From positions 1 through 64,000 of the forward strand of contig NZ_BJNO01000025.1 of the NCBI RefSeq assembly GCF_006539725.1: 64,000 nt of DNA, read 5' to 3'. A model generated the notes under the pieces. That model saw only the letters and a program-made list of their open reading frames with translations, ran no database searches and was not told where the DNA came from. The translations under genes were made by a program, and so were the position numbers. Source of the stretch: Klebsiella terrigena (GTDB taxonomy: Bacteria > Pseudomonadota > Gammaproteobacteria > Enterobacterales > Enterobacteriaceae). Positions 29,499 through 37,248 of this stretch are shown piece after piece (within the stretch, counting starts at the first letter, position 1; each line of letters starts with the position of its first letter).

Positions 29499-30335
29499 AT
29501 GGTGATTAGTGGCAACACGCGGCTGATAGCGCATCTTGGCTATCCGACCGCCAGTTTTAAGGCGCCGATGATTTATAACCCGTGGCTGGTTAACCAGCAG
29601 GTGGACGTCAAAGTGGTGCCGATGGGGGTCAAACCGGAGGATTATGCCGCCTTTATCGCGCCGCTGTTCTCGATGACCAACATCGTCGGCGCGCTGGTCA
29701 CCATGCCGCACAAGATTGCCACCTGCGGCCTGGTGCAGCATCTTAGCCCGGCGGCGGCCATTGCCGGGGCGTGCAACGCCATTCGCCGCGAGGCCGACGG
29801 CAGCCTGAGCGGGGATATGTTTGACGGCGACGGCTTCGTTCTTGGCCTCCGCCGCAAGGGTTTTCAGCCTCAGGGCGCGCGGGCGCTGGTGGTCGGCTGC
29901 GGCGGCGTCGGTTCGGCGATCGCCGCGTCGCTGGCGGCGGCGGGGGTCAGCGCCCTGACGCTCTACGATAGCCATCCGCAGGCGGCGCAGGCGCTGGCCG
30001 GGCGCCTGCTGCAGCACTATCCGGCGCTGGATCTCAGCCTGATGCAGCGCGATCCGCAGGGGCATGACCTGGTGGTCAACGCCACGCCGCTGGGGATGAA
30101 GGCCGACGACCCGCTGCCGCTGGACCCGCAGCGGCTGTCGCCCGCCTGCTGGGTGGGCGAAGTGGTGATGACCCACGAAATGACGCCGCTGCTGCGGGCG
30201 GCACAGGCGCGGGGCTGCGCGATCCAGCGCGGGACCGACATGCTGTTTGAGATGATCCCTGCCTATCTGCGCTTTTTCAGTTTGCCGGTGGCGACGCCGG
30301 AGCGGTTGCGGGAGCTGGCGGAAATTCGCTACTGA
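29499..30335 (+). CDS. Shikimate/quinate dehydrogenase-like protein (AroE/YdiB paralogue)
   Basis: This 278-residue NAD(P)-dependent dehydrogenase probably oxidises shikimate (or quinate) to the 3-dehydro acid. It has the N-terminal substrate domain with the catalytic Lys in MPHK (GALVTMPHKIA), then the Rossmann domain GCGGVGSAIAASLAAAG and the NATPLGM motif. The usual SxSxSP substrate loop is replaced by TASFKAP, as in divergent shikimate-dehydrogenase-like proteins, so substrate preference is uncertain. AAGGAAAGG lies ahead of the ATG. It is the last gene of the island. Confidence 0.85.
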   Translation: MVISGNTRLIAHLGYPTASFKAPMIYNPWLVNQQVDVKVVPMGVKPEDYAAFIAPLFSMTNIVGALVTMPHKIATCGLVQHLSPAAAIAGACNAIRREADGSLSGDMFDGDGFVLGLRRKGFQPQGARALVVGCGGVGSAIAASLAAAGVSALTLYDSHPQAAQALAGRLLQHYPALDLSLMQRDPQGHDLVVNATPLGMKADDPLPLDPQRLSPACWVGEVVMTHEMTPLLRAAQARGCAIQRGTDMLFEMIPAYLRFFSLPVATPERLRELAEIRY

Positions 30336-30390
30336 AACGCGCTCGGGCCGGTTACCCTAGCCGCCATTTCCGGACTTGAGCGAGAGATCC

Positions 30391-30645
30391 ATGACACCGC
30401 GTATCGTTCTGCTGGCGGCGGGGAGCCTGAAAGGCGCCTTTGTCCTGCTGCTGGCGCGTTTTCATCAGCTTACCGGCATTGAGGTCGAGGCGCATTTTGG
30501 CCCCGCGGGCCTGCTGCGCGAGCGAATTGAGGCCGGGGAGCGCTGCTCGGTTTTCGCCTCCGCCAACGGCCAGCATCCGCAGGCGCTGCGGCAGGCAGGG
30601 CTACCTGCGCGCGGCGGGCTTTTTGCCGCTCAGCGGCGGATCGTA
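30391..30645 (+). pseudogene. Truncated molybdate-type (ModA-like) binding protein
   Basis: The first 85 or so codons look like the N-terminal lobe of a ModA-type periplasmic binding protein: VLLAAGSLKGAF, then FGPAGLLRERIEAGE and FASANGQHPQAL. No signal peptide is visible ahead of it. Homology stops near 30640, where the frame runs into the antisense of an ABC ATPase fragment and continues as meaningless sequence to 30816. Two convergent genes have therefore probably lost their 3' parts in one deletion. Confidence 0.7.
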
Positions 30646-30854
30646 AACTGCGGTACGATAGCGGTGCCGCCGATCGATTCAAACCGTCCGCCGAGCGGCG
30701 CCAGCACGCCGGTCAGCGTATCAAGCAGCGTGCTTTTTCCGCGTCCGTTCGCGCCCAGGATTGCCCAGACTTCGCCGGCGCGGCAGCGCAGGCTAAGCGG
30801 GGCAAACAGCGGCTGACGGTGACCATAGGGCCGCCGCCTTGCGCATCCGCCCAC
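30646..30854 (-). pseudogene. Truncated ABC transporter ATPase (FecE-like)
   Basis: About 70 codons encode the N-terminal part of an ABC ATPase, with LFAPLSLRCRAGEVWAILGANG and Walker A GANGRGKST, ending at about the Q-loop region (IVPQ). Signature, Walker B and H-loop are all missing. The N-terminus is also disturbed, since the natural beginning seems to lie in another frame. It faces the truncated ModA-like gene, so it is a decayed metal/oxyanion ABC locus. Confidence 0.7.
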
Positions 30855-30897
30855 TTTGGCATACGGTAAATCATCATTAATTCATTTTGCCGCCATC

Positions 30898-31629
30898 ATG
30901 TCCTTTCAATCCCGGTTGTTAAACGCTATTCCCGGCATCCGCCACGCCTTCCTCGACGTGCACGAGACCGCCGCTTTTCCCTACGCCGAGATGGCGCCGG
31001 TTAAGCTGGTGCACGGCAATGTTGTCCATCACTATCAGCTCCCGTTGGCCGAACGGCCGCACGCCGACGCGGTGTTCACCGCCCTGAGCGGGCAAAAGGT
31101 GGGGGTGGTGACCGCGGACTGCCTGCCGATGCTGATGGCCTCCCGCGACGGGCGCTACGTCTGCAGCGTCCATGCCGGATGGCGCGGGGCGGCGAGCGGC
31201 ATCGTCGAAAACAGCCTGGCGCTGTTCCGCCAGCATCGGGTGGCGCCGGAGGAGATAGTGGTGGCGATCGGGCCGCATATCCACGCCTGCTGCTATGAAG
31301 TCTCCGGCGAATTTTATCAGACCCTGCTGGCGATGCCGGCAGGGGAGCTGGCGCGGCAGCATAGCGACCGCCTGTTCCATCGACGCCCCGCGCAGCCTGC
31401 CAGGGCAGAGCAGGCCCGGGGGACGGAGCCGGAGAGTTTGTGGTTCGACCTGCGGGCCTTTGCCGGGCTGCTGCTGCAGCGCGCCGGCGTGGCGGATGAA
31501 AACGTCGAGTGGCTGGGCAGCTGCACCTACTGCACGCCGCAGACGCTGGGCTCCTTCCGCCGGCGCACCCATTTCCCGGCAGCGAAAAGCTTCCAGTACT
31601 CGTGGATTATGCGTGCGCCCGCTGCGTAA
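30898..31629 (+). CDS. YfiH/LACC1 family purine nucleoside phosphorylase-like (polyphenol oxidase family)
   Basis: A 243-residue protein of the YfiH (Cu-oxidase_4) family, cytosolic Zn/Cu enzymes with purine nucleoside phosphorylase/adenosine deaminase activity, formerly called polyphenol oxidase. The family signatures are present: KLVHGNVVH, TADCLPMLM, VHAGWRGAASGI and GPHIHACCYEV (metal-binding Cys/His). The ATG at 30898 is preferred; an earlier in-frame ATG adds a non-family extension. Enterobacteria carry their main yfiH elsewhere, so this is likely a paralogue. Confidence 0.85.
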   Translation: MSFQSRLLNAIPGIRHAFLDVHETAAFPYAEMAPVKLVHGNVVHHYQLPLAERPHADAVFTALSGQKVGVVTADCLPMLMASRDGRYVCSVHAGWRGAASGIVENSLALFRQHRVAPEEIVVAIGPHIHACCYEVSGEFYQTLLAMPAGELARQHSDRLFHRRPAQPARAEQARGTEPESLWFDLRAFAGLLLQRAGVADENVEWLGSCTYCTPQTLGSFRRRTHFPAAKSFQYSWIMRAPAA

Positions 31630-31644
31630 ACGCGGCAGCGCCGG

Positions 31645-33225
31645 CTAGCGCACCCTAAAGCCGTGGGTGGCGTCGCGCGCCAGCTGATCGACGAGCCCGA
31701 ACTCCCAGTCCAGATAGGCCTGCATCGCCTCGGGAGAGTTATCCGTTCCCTCGTACGGGCGGCGATAGCGGTCGCTGGCTTCGCTCGCCAGCCGCGTATT
31801 GCCCCGTTCCAGCGGCAGGTCCGCCGCTATCCACGCCAGCGTGCCGCCGCGCAGCAGCTCTACCGGCTTACCGGTGTGCGCCCCGACTTCGGTGACAGCG
31901 TAACGCGCAAGCAGGCTGCTGCCGCAGGTGAGCACGTAGCGCTCGGCGGGCGGGATCGCCTCCAGCGCCTGCCTGAGTTCGGAGCGCACCAGCCACCAGG
32001 CGCCGGGAATATGCCGCGCCGCGTAGTTGGCGCTGGTGGTGAAATCCAGCACCACGGTGCCCGGTTCATTCAGCAGCTCCGCCAGCCGCTGGGGGGCTAT
32101 CTCTTTCGCTACCGGGGCCGGCGGGACGATGGCTGCCGGTACGCCGCGCTCGCTAAACGTTGCCGGATTCGTTTCGCGCAGTACCGCGACCTCCCAGCCC
32201 ATCTGCGCCAGCCACGAGGCGGTGATGGCCGCGCGAACGCCGTCATCGTCCAGCGCGACGATCCGCGCGCCGCGCACGCTGGCGTGGTGGTCGGTCTCCT
32301 GCACTAGCTGTCCGCCGGGAGCGCTAAGGCTGCCGGGCAGGTGGCCGGCGGCGTACTCCTCCGGACTGCGGACGTCGAACAGATAGGTGGTGCGATCCTC
32401 CTGGCGTCGCCAGCGCTGCAGCGTGGTCTCATCAATAAACGTCACCCCGGCGCTTTCGGCCAGCGCGCGCACCTGCTGGCGCCGCGCCGTCGATGGCTGC
32501 TGCGCCGGGTCATAGCGCCGCTGCTGGCCGTGCTCCAGCGTCAGTCCGGCCAGCGTCCAGCCGATGGTGCCGTTACGCAGGGCGTAGACCGGATTACGCA
32601 CTCCGGCGTTGCGCAGCGACTGGGCGCCGATAATGCTGCGGGTGCGTCCCGCGCAGTTAACCACGATCGGCGTCTGCTCCGAGCCTACGAGGCCGTCAAC
32701 CCGTAGTGCCAGCTCGCCACCGGGAACGCTGATGCTGCCGGGAATACTCATGGTCTGATACTCATCGAAGCGTCGGGCGTCGAGCACCACCACCGGCTGC
32801 GGGCCGTCAATCAGCGCCTGCACCTCCTGCGCGCTCAGCGAAGGCGTGTGGCGCTGGCTCTCAACCAGCTCGCCAAACGCTTTGCTCGGGGAGTTGACGT
32901 CCTGAAACAGCTCTCCGCCGCTGCGCTGCCAGCCCGCCAGCCCCCCGTCGAGCAGGGCAACGTCCCGGTAGCCCCACTCGCGCAGGCGTTCGAGAGCGAC
33001 GATGGCAAGACCTTCACCGTTGTCGTAAACGGTTATCGGCGTCGTCAGGCGCGGCACCCGGCGGCTGATTTCCAGCTCCAGCTTGCTGAGCGGCAGGTTT
33101 GCGGCGAACAGCGGATGCGCGGTGGCGAAGTGCGCTTCTTCACGCACGTCGATCAGCGCCAGCTCCGCGCCGTCGAGCAGCGCCTGGCGGATCTGTGCGG
33201 TCTGGCGTAGGGAGTGTTCGGGCAT
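31645..33225 (-). CDS. Tetra-rhodanese sulfurtransferase
   Basis: This 526-residue protein contains four consecutive rhodanese-like domains (about 8-105, 130-235, 262-360 and 376-475). Only domains 2 and 4 keep a catalytic-loop cysteine: Cys191 in NCAGRTR and Cys434 in TCGSSLL. In domains 1 and 3 the loop reads YDNGEG and LDDDGV, so they are probably structural. The likely role is sulfur transfer from thiosulfate or a persulfide. The ATG lies one base after the stop of the dioxygenase gene, with AGGA upstream. No signal peptide is seen. Confidence 0.88.
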   Translation of the reverse strand: MPEHSLRQTAQIRQALLDGAELALIDVREEAHFATAHPLFAANLPLSKLELEISRRVPRLTTPITVYDNGEGLAIVALERLREWGYRDVALLDGGLAGWQRSGGELFQDVNSPSKAFGELVESQRHTPSLSAQEVQALIDGPQPVVVLDARRFDEYQTMSIPGSISVPGGELALRVDGLVGSEQTPIVVNCAGRTRSIIGAQSLRNAGVRNPVYALRNGTIGWTLAGLTLEHGQQRRYDPAQQPSTARRQQVRALAESAGVTFIDETTLQRWRRQEDRTTYLFDVRSPEEYAAGHLPGSLSAPGGQLVQETDHHASVRGARIVALDDDGVRAAITASWLAQMGWEVAVLRETNPATFSERGVPAAIVPPAPVAKEIAPQRLAELLNEPGTVVLDFTTSANYAARHIPGAWWLVRSELRQALEAIPPAERYVLTCGSSLLARYAVTEVGAHTGKPVELLRGGTLAWIAADLPLERGNTRLASEASDRYRRPYEGTDNSPEAMQAYLDWEFGLVDQLARDATHGFRVR

Positions 33226-33226
33226 A

Positions 33227-33826
33227 TTAATTATCCTTAGAGAGATCCCAGAGATTGGGTAAATGGCGGTTGGAGTAGCCGGAGATAAAGGGTTTGCTGA
33301 GTCCTTCCGGGGTATACACGGCGCGCCTGACGGCGCCGATATTGCCGCCGTAGACGTGGATGCTGATGGACACGCTATCCGCCAGCGCGTTGCTGACCCG
33401 GTGAATATCGCCGTCGCGGGCGGAGACTTTCTCGACCTCGCCGGGGGAGAGGCGCTGGGCGATACCGTCAGCCACCGGCGTGCCGGCGTCATCGAGGCGG
33501 TAGCGCTGATTCTCCTCCGCCCCGCGCAGCATGCCGATCGCGCCCCACACCCGGTGGTCGTGGATCGGCGTCGATTGTCCCGGCCCCCAGACGAAGCTGA
33601 CGATTGAAAAGCGCTGCCCGGAGTCGGCGTGCAGCAGATACTGCTGATAATGGTGGGGATGCGGCAGGGCGTACTCGTCCGGCAGCCAGTCATCCTGCTT
33701 CACCAGCGCCGCCAGCCGCAGGGCCACCGCGTCCAGCAGCGGCTCCGGCTGGCCGATCTCGCGATGCAGGACGTCAACGTCTTGAATAAAATGGCGTAAT
33801 TTTTCCAGTCGGGATGTGCTCATCAT
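33227..33826 (-). CDS. Cysteine dioxygenase family thiol dioxygenase
   Basis: This 199-residue cupin enzyme oxidises a thiol (cysteine, 3-mercaptopropionate or similar) to the sulfinate with O2. The iron triad is visible as His89 and His91 (PIHDHRVWG) and His142 (DIHRVSN). The family (PF05995-type) length is normal. It is translated just ahead of the tetra-rhodanese gene and divergent from a LysR regulator, so it probably feeds sulfur scavenging. Substrate choice cannot be settled from sequence alone. Confidence 0.87.
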   Translation of the reverse strand: MMSTSRLEKLRHFIQDVDVLHREIGQPEPLLDAVALRLAALVKQDDWLPDEYALPHPHHYQQYLLHADSGQRFSIVSFVWGPGQSTPIHDHRVWGAIGMLRGAEENQRYRLDDAGTPVADGIAQRLSPGEVEKVSARDGDIHRVSNALADSVSISIHVYGGNIGAVRRAVYTPEGLSKPFISGYSNRHLPNLWDLSKDN

Positions 33827-33879
33827 CGGTTCCTGTGAGAGGGGCTGGTCAATACGCTAACAAAGGCGTTAATATTATT

Positions 33880-33908
33880 TAAATGCAATTTCCGCATATA
33901 TTAATATG
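33880..33908. promoter_or_regulatory. Putative LysR operator, copy 1
   Basis: TAAATGC-N7-GCATAT-N4-ATATG. The GCATAT/ATATGC part is a perfect inverted repeat. The identical spaced pattern recurs at 34867-34895 ahead of the sulfonate operon. It sits in the divergent region between the dioxygenase-rhodanese operon and the lysR gene. Confidence 0.65.
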
Positions 33909-33953
33909 CAAAATAAACATTAAGAGCCTGGCGAGGCCGACTCTAAGGAATCT

Positions 33954-34847
33954 ATGCGCATTGACGACATCGACGCTCTGTTAGCCACCGTGCAGTTCTC
34001 CTCCCTGAATCAGGCGGCGGAATATCTGGGCATTACCCAGTCGGCGATCACCCGTCGGCTGCAGCGGCTGGAGCAGACGCTGAACGTGACTCTGCTGGAG
34101 CGGCAGACCCGGCCGCTGACCCTGACTGCCGCCGGGCATCGCGTCTACGAGCAGTGCCTGACCATCAAGCGGGAAACCAAAAAGCTCTACGGGCTGCTGG
34201 ACCCGGAGGCGGAGCCGCGCGGGGTTCTGCGCCTCGGCCTGCCGCAAAGCGTGGCGGAAATCGCCCTCCAGCCGGCGCTGACGGCGCTGCATCAGCAGTT
34301 CCCGCACCTCCAGCCGCAGGTGACCTGTGGCTGGAGCGGCCAGCTGCAGAAGCGTCTGGAGAGCGTCGAGCTTGACGGCGTGCTGGCGATGGGCCCGGCG
34401 CAGCAGGCCTTCGCGGAGGGCTACAGCGGGCGGCTGCTCTGCCCGCTGGATATCGTGGTGATTGCCGGCAGGAGCCTGCACCTCTCCGCCGGGGTGCTGC
34501 GGGAGTGCGCGGCGCACGGCTGGGTGCTCAATCCCGACGGCTGCGGGCTGCGGGCGGGATTGATCCGCGAGCTGCAGGCCCAGGGGCTGCGGCTGCAGCT
34601 GAATACCGAGACCGCGGGTGCCCAGCTGCAGATTGGTCTGGTGGCGCAGGGGCTGGGATTGGGTATCGTCCCCCGGGCGGCGCTGGCAGCCAGCCCGTGG
34701 CGCGATGAGATTAGTATCCTGGCGCTGGCCGATTTCCAGCCCGCGGTCTGCCTGTGGCAAATCAGCGCCCAGAATCTGGCTAATCTCCAGCAGCCGCTGA
34801 CTTTTTTTGCCGCCAAAATCGTCCAGCAGCTGGCTTTATCTGACTGA
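33954..34847 (+). CDS. LysR family regulator of organosulfur genes
   Basis: This 297-residue LysR-type regulator has an N-terminal winged HTH (1-60: SSLNQAAEYLGITQSAITRRLQRLE) and a periplasmic-binding-like effector domain. It starts MRIDDIDALLATV. It is divergent from the dioxygenase-rhodanese pair and upstream of the flavin monooxygenase/ABC operon, in the place occupied by CysB/Cbl-like regulators in other sulfonate loci. Two copies of a shared motif flank it, suggesting it controls both sides and itself. Confidence 0.87.
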   Translation: MRIDDIDALLATVQFSSLNQAAEYLGITQSAITRRLQRLEQTLNVTLLERQTRPLTLTAAGHRVYEQCLTIKRETKKLYGLLDPEAEPRGVLRLGLPQSVAEIALQPALTALHQQFPHLQPQVTCGWSGQLQKRLESVELDGVLAMGPAQQAFAEGYSGRLLCPLDIVVIAGRSLHLSAGVLRECAAHGWVLNPDGCGLRAGLIRELQAQGLRLQLNTETAGAQLQIGLVAQGLGLGIVPRAALAASPWRDEISILALADFQPAVCLWQISAQNLANLQQPLTFFAAKIVQQLALSD

Positions 34848-34866
34848 AAAACAGCTATAATTTATC

Positions 34867-34895
34867 TAAATGCTTATTTGGCATATTAAGATATG
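34867..34895. promoter_or_regulatory. Putative LysR operator, copy 2
   Basis: The same TAAATGC-N7-GCATAT-N4-ATATG arrangement as at 33880-33908. It starts 20 bases after the lysR stop and ends about 95 bp before the monooxygenase start. Confidence 0.65.
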
Positions 34896-34991
34896 ATAAA
34901 AATGCATTTTGTTCATTAATCTCCGATGTATAGGGTAACGATATTGCGCCGCCGCCGCGGCCGGCCCGTTACCCTGACCCAAGGAGTTTGT

Positions 34992-36077
34992 ATGAGCATT
35001 CAGTTTCTCGGCATGATCGGCCACCGTCTCGCGTCCGAAACTATCGCCCCGGCAGGGCCGATTTTTGACCGCGACTATATCGTTCGTTTTGCTCAGGCTC
35101 ACGAGGCCGCCGGCTTTGACCGGCTGCTGGTGGGGCATTGGTCCGATCAGCCCGATGGCTTCCTGGTTACCGCCCTGGCCGGGCTGTCGACGCAAAAAAT
35201 CAGCTTTCTGCTCGCCCACCGCCCGGGTTTTGTCTCGCCCACGCTCGCCGCGCGTAAATTCGCCACCCTTGAGCACCTGCTCGGTGGGCGCCTCGCGGTG
35301 CATATTATCAGCGGCGGCAACGATGCCGAACAGCGCCGCGACGGCGACTATCTCAATCACGACCAGCGCTATGCGCGCACCGACGCCTTCCTTGAGACGG
35401 TACGCAAAATCTGGACCGCAGAGCAGCCGGTCGATATCGCCAACGAGTTCTACCAGGCCGAGCAGGCATGGTCGGCCATTCGTCCGCTGCAAAAACCGCA
35501 TATTCCGCTCTATTTTGGCGGCTCCTCAGAGGCCGCCATTCGGGTGGCCGGTAAGCACGCCGATGTCTTTGCCCTGTGGGGCGAATCGCTGGGACAAACC
35601 CAGGAGACGGTGAAGCGGGTGCGGGCTGAAGCGGCAAAGCACCAGCGCGAAATTGACTTCAGCGTCTCCTTCCGGCCGATTATCGCCGATAGCGAAGCGC
35701 AGGCCTGGGAAAAAGCCGAGCATATTTTACACGTTGCCTCCGAGCGCGCGGCGCAGACCGACGGCGGATTTAAGGCCAAGCCGGAGAGCGTCGGCGCCCA
35801 GCGCCTGCGGGCGACGGCGGAGCAGGGGAACGTGGTGGACAAGCGCCTGTGGACCGGTATTGCGAAGCTGGTGGGCGGCGGACATAACTCCACCTCGCTG
35901 GTGGGCACGGCGGAACAGGTTGCCGACGCGCTGCTCGATTACTACGACCTCGGGGTGCACAACTTCCTGATCCGCGGCTTCGACCCGCTCAACGATGCGC
36001 AGGAGTACGGCAAGGCGCTGCTGCCGATCGCCCGCGAAAAGGCGGCGCTGCGGGCGGCTAAGGCGCGGGTATCGTGA
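34992..36077 (+). CDS. LLM-class FMNH2-dependent monooxygenase (SsuD/SfnG-like)
   Basis: This 361-residue TIM-barrel flavin monooxygenase belongs to the bacterial-luciferase-like group that desulfonates alkanesulfonates or oxidises dimethyl sulfone. SsuD-like features are FLGMIGH at the N-terminus, LSTQKISFLLAHRPGF, the flavin-site HIISGGNDAEQRRDGDYL and FGGSSEAAIRVAGKHADVFALWGE. The ATG at 34992 has AAGGAG seven bases upstream. No separate flavin reductase gene is in the operon, so FMNH2 must come from elsewhere. Confidence 0.88.
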   Translation: MSIQFLGMIGHRLASETIAPAGPIFDRDYIVRFAQAHEAAGFDRLLVGHWSDQPDGFLVTALAGLSTQKISFLLAHRPGFVSPTLAARKFATLEHLLGGRLAVHIISGGNDAEQRRDGDYLNHDQRYARTDAFLETVRKIWTAEQPVDIANEFYQAEQAWSAIRPLQKPHIPLYFGGSSEAAIRVAGKHADVFALWGESLGQTQETVKRVRAEAAKHQREIDFSVSFRPIIADSEAQAWEKAEHILHVASERAAQTDGGFKAKPESVGAQRLRATAEQGNVVDKRLWTGIAKLVGGGHNSTSLVGTAEQVADALLDYYDLGVHNFLIRGFDPLNDAQEYGKALLPIAREKAALRAAKARVS

Positions 36078-37237
36078 ACACGCCTCCCCAGGCTTCGCCT
36101 CAGCCGACGGCCAGCTGGCCGCAGCGGCTGACGAATATCCGCCGGCAAATGGCGGAACGGGCGGCAGAACTTGACCAGAGCGGCGAATTTCCCCGCCATA
36201 ACCTCGACCTGCTGCACCGGGAGGGCTTTCTGAGCCTGGCCACGCCGCGGCGCTACGGCGGCGCGCAGGCGGATCTCCCGCAGCTGCAGGAGGCGATTTC
36301 CGCCATCGCGTGGGGCGAGCCGGCGACGGCGCTGATCGTCTGCATGCAGTATCTGCACCATCTGCGGCTGGCGGAGAGCGAAGGCTGGGCGGAGCCGCTG
36401 CGCGAGCGGGTCTTTCGCGACGCCGTCGAACGCGGAGGGCTGATCAACAGCCTGCGGGTAGAGCCAGAGCTCGGCTCCCCGGCGCGCGGCGGCCTGCCGC
36501 AAACCGTTGCTACCCGCACCGCGCAGGGCTGGCGGCTCAACGGCCACAAGCTCTACACCACCGGCGTTGAGGGGCTGAGCTGGCTGGCGGTCTGGGCGCG
36601 AAGCGATGACCCCGACCCGCGGGTGGGAACCTGGCTGGTGCCGGCTAAAAGTGACGGTGTCACCATTATTAAAAGCTGGGATCACGCCGGCATGCGCGCC
36701 ACCGGCAGCCATGAAGCACGCTTTCGCGACGTGCTGCTGGCGCCGGAGAGCGCGGTAGAGACCTGGCCCGCGGCGACGCCGCCGGGGCCGAATGCCGAAC
36801 AGACGCGGCTGTTTGCCAACCGCCACGCGGCGCTGCTGGCGGCTATTTACGACAGCGTCGCTCGCGCCGCGCGCGACTGGCTGCTGGGCTGGCTGCGTAC
36901 ACGTATCCCGGGAAGTCTTGGGCAGCCGCTCAGCCAGCTGCCGCGGGTGCAGGAGAAAGTCGGGCAGATCGACAGCGCGCTGCTGACCAACCGCTGCCTG
37001 CTGCAGCGGGCGGCCGAGCTGGGATTCACCGCCGCTGAAGCCAATCTGGCGAAGGTGACCATCACCGACAACGCCATTTCGGCGGTTGGCCTGGCGCTGG
37101 AGCTCACCGGCAATCACGGGCTCAGCCGCCAGCACCCTCTGGAGCGTCACTATCGCAACGTGCTGTGCGGGCGAGTGCATACGCCGCAGAGCGACAGCGC
37201 CTGGCAGGCGGCGGGCAAACAGGCTTTTCAATTATAA
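36074..37237 (+). CDS. Acyl-CoA dehydrogenase-like flavoprotein (SfnB/DszC type)
   Basis: This 387-residue acyl-CoA-dehydrogenase-fold protein has the N-terminal helical domain, a middle beta domain (GHKLYTTGVEG, then AGMRATGSHEARF) and the C-terminal four-helix bundle. In sulfur operons such proteins act as flavin-dependent monooxygenases on sulfones or sulfoxides (DszC, SfnB) rather than in beta-oxidation. It starts at a GTG overlapping the monooxygenase stop (GTGA), so the two are coupled. No CoA substrate is implied by the context. Confidence 0.82.
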   Translation: MNTPPQASPQPTASWPQRLTNIRRQMAERAAELDQSGEFPRHNLDLLHREGFLSLATPRRYGGAQADLPQLQEAISAIAWGEPATALIVCMQYLHHLRLAESEGWAEPLRERVFRDAVERGGLINSLRVEPELGSPARGGLPQTVATRTAQGWRLNGHKLYTTGVEGLSWLAVWARSDDPDPRVGTWLVPAKSDGVTIIKSWDHAGMRATGSHEARFRDVLLAPESAVETWPAATPPGPNAEQTRLFANRHAALLAAIYDSVARAARDWLLGWLRTRIPGSLGQPLSQLPRVQEKVGQIDSALLTNRCLLQRAAELGFTAAEANLAKVTITDNAISAVGLALELTGNHGLSRQHPLERHYRNVLCGRVHTPQSDSAWQAAGKQAFQL

Positions 37238-37248
37238 GGATAACCACC

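Noticed and set aside
28659-30176. 505-codon minus-strand frame opposite the MFS and shikimate dehydrogenase genes
   Set aside because: It is antisense to two genes with clear family motifs and has Arg/His/Gln-rich low-complexity content typical of shadow frames in GC-rich DNA.
30646-30816. C-terminal half of the 30376-30816 frame as part of a real protein
   Set aside because: It is the antisense of an ABC ATPase fragment carrying a Walker A motif, so the frame is a fusion artefact across a deletion scar.
33229-33693. N-terminal extension of the rhodanese protein to 682 residues
   Set aside because: The extension runs through the dioxygenase gene in another frame; the ATG at 33225 has its own ribosome site.
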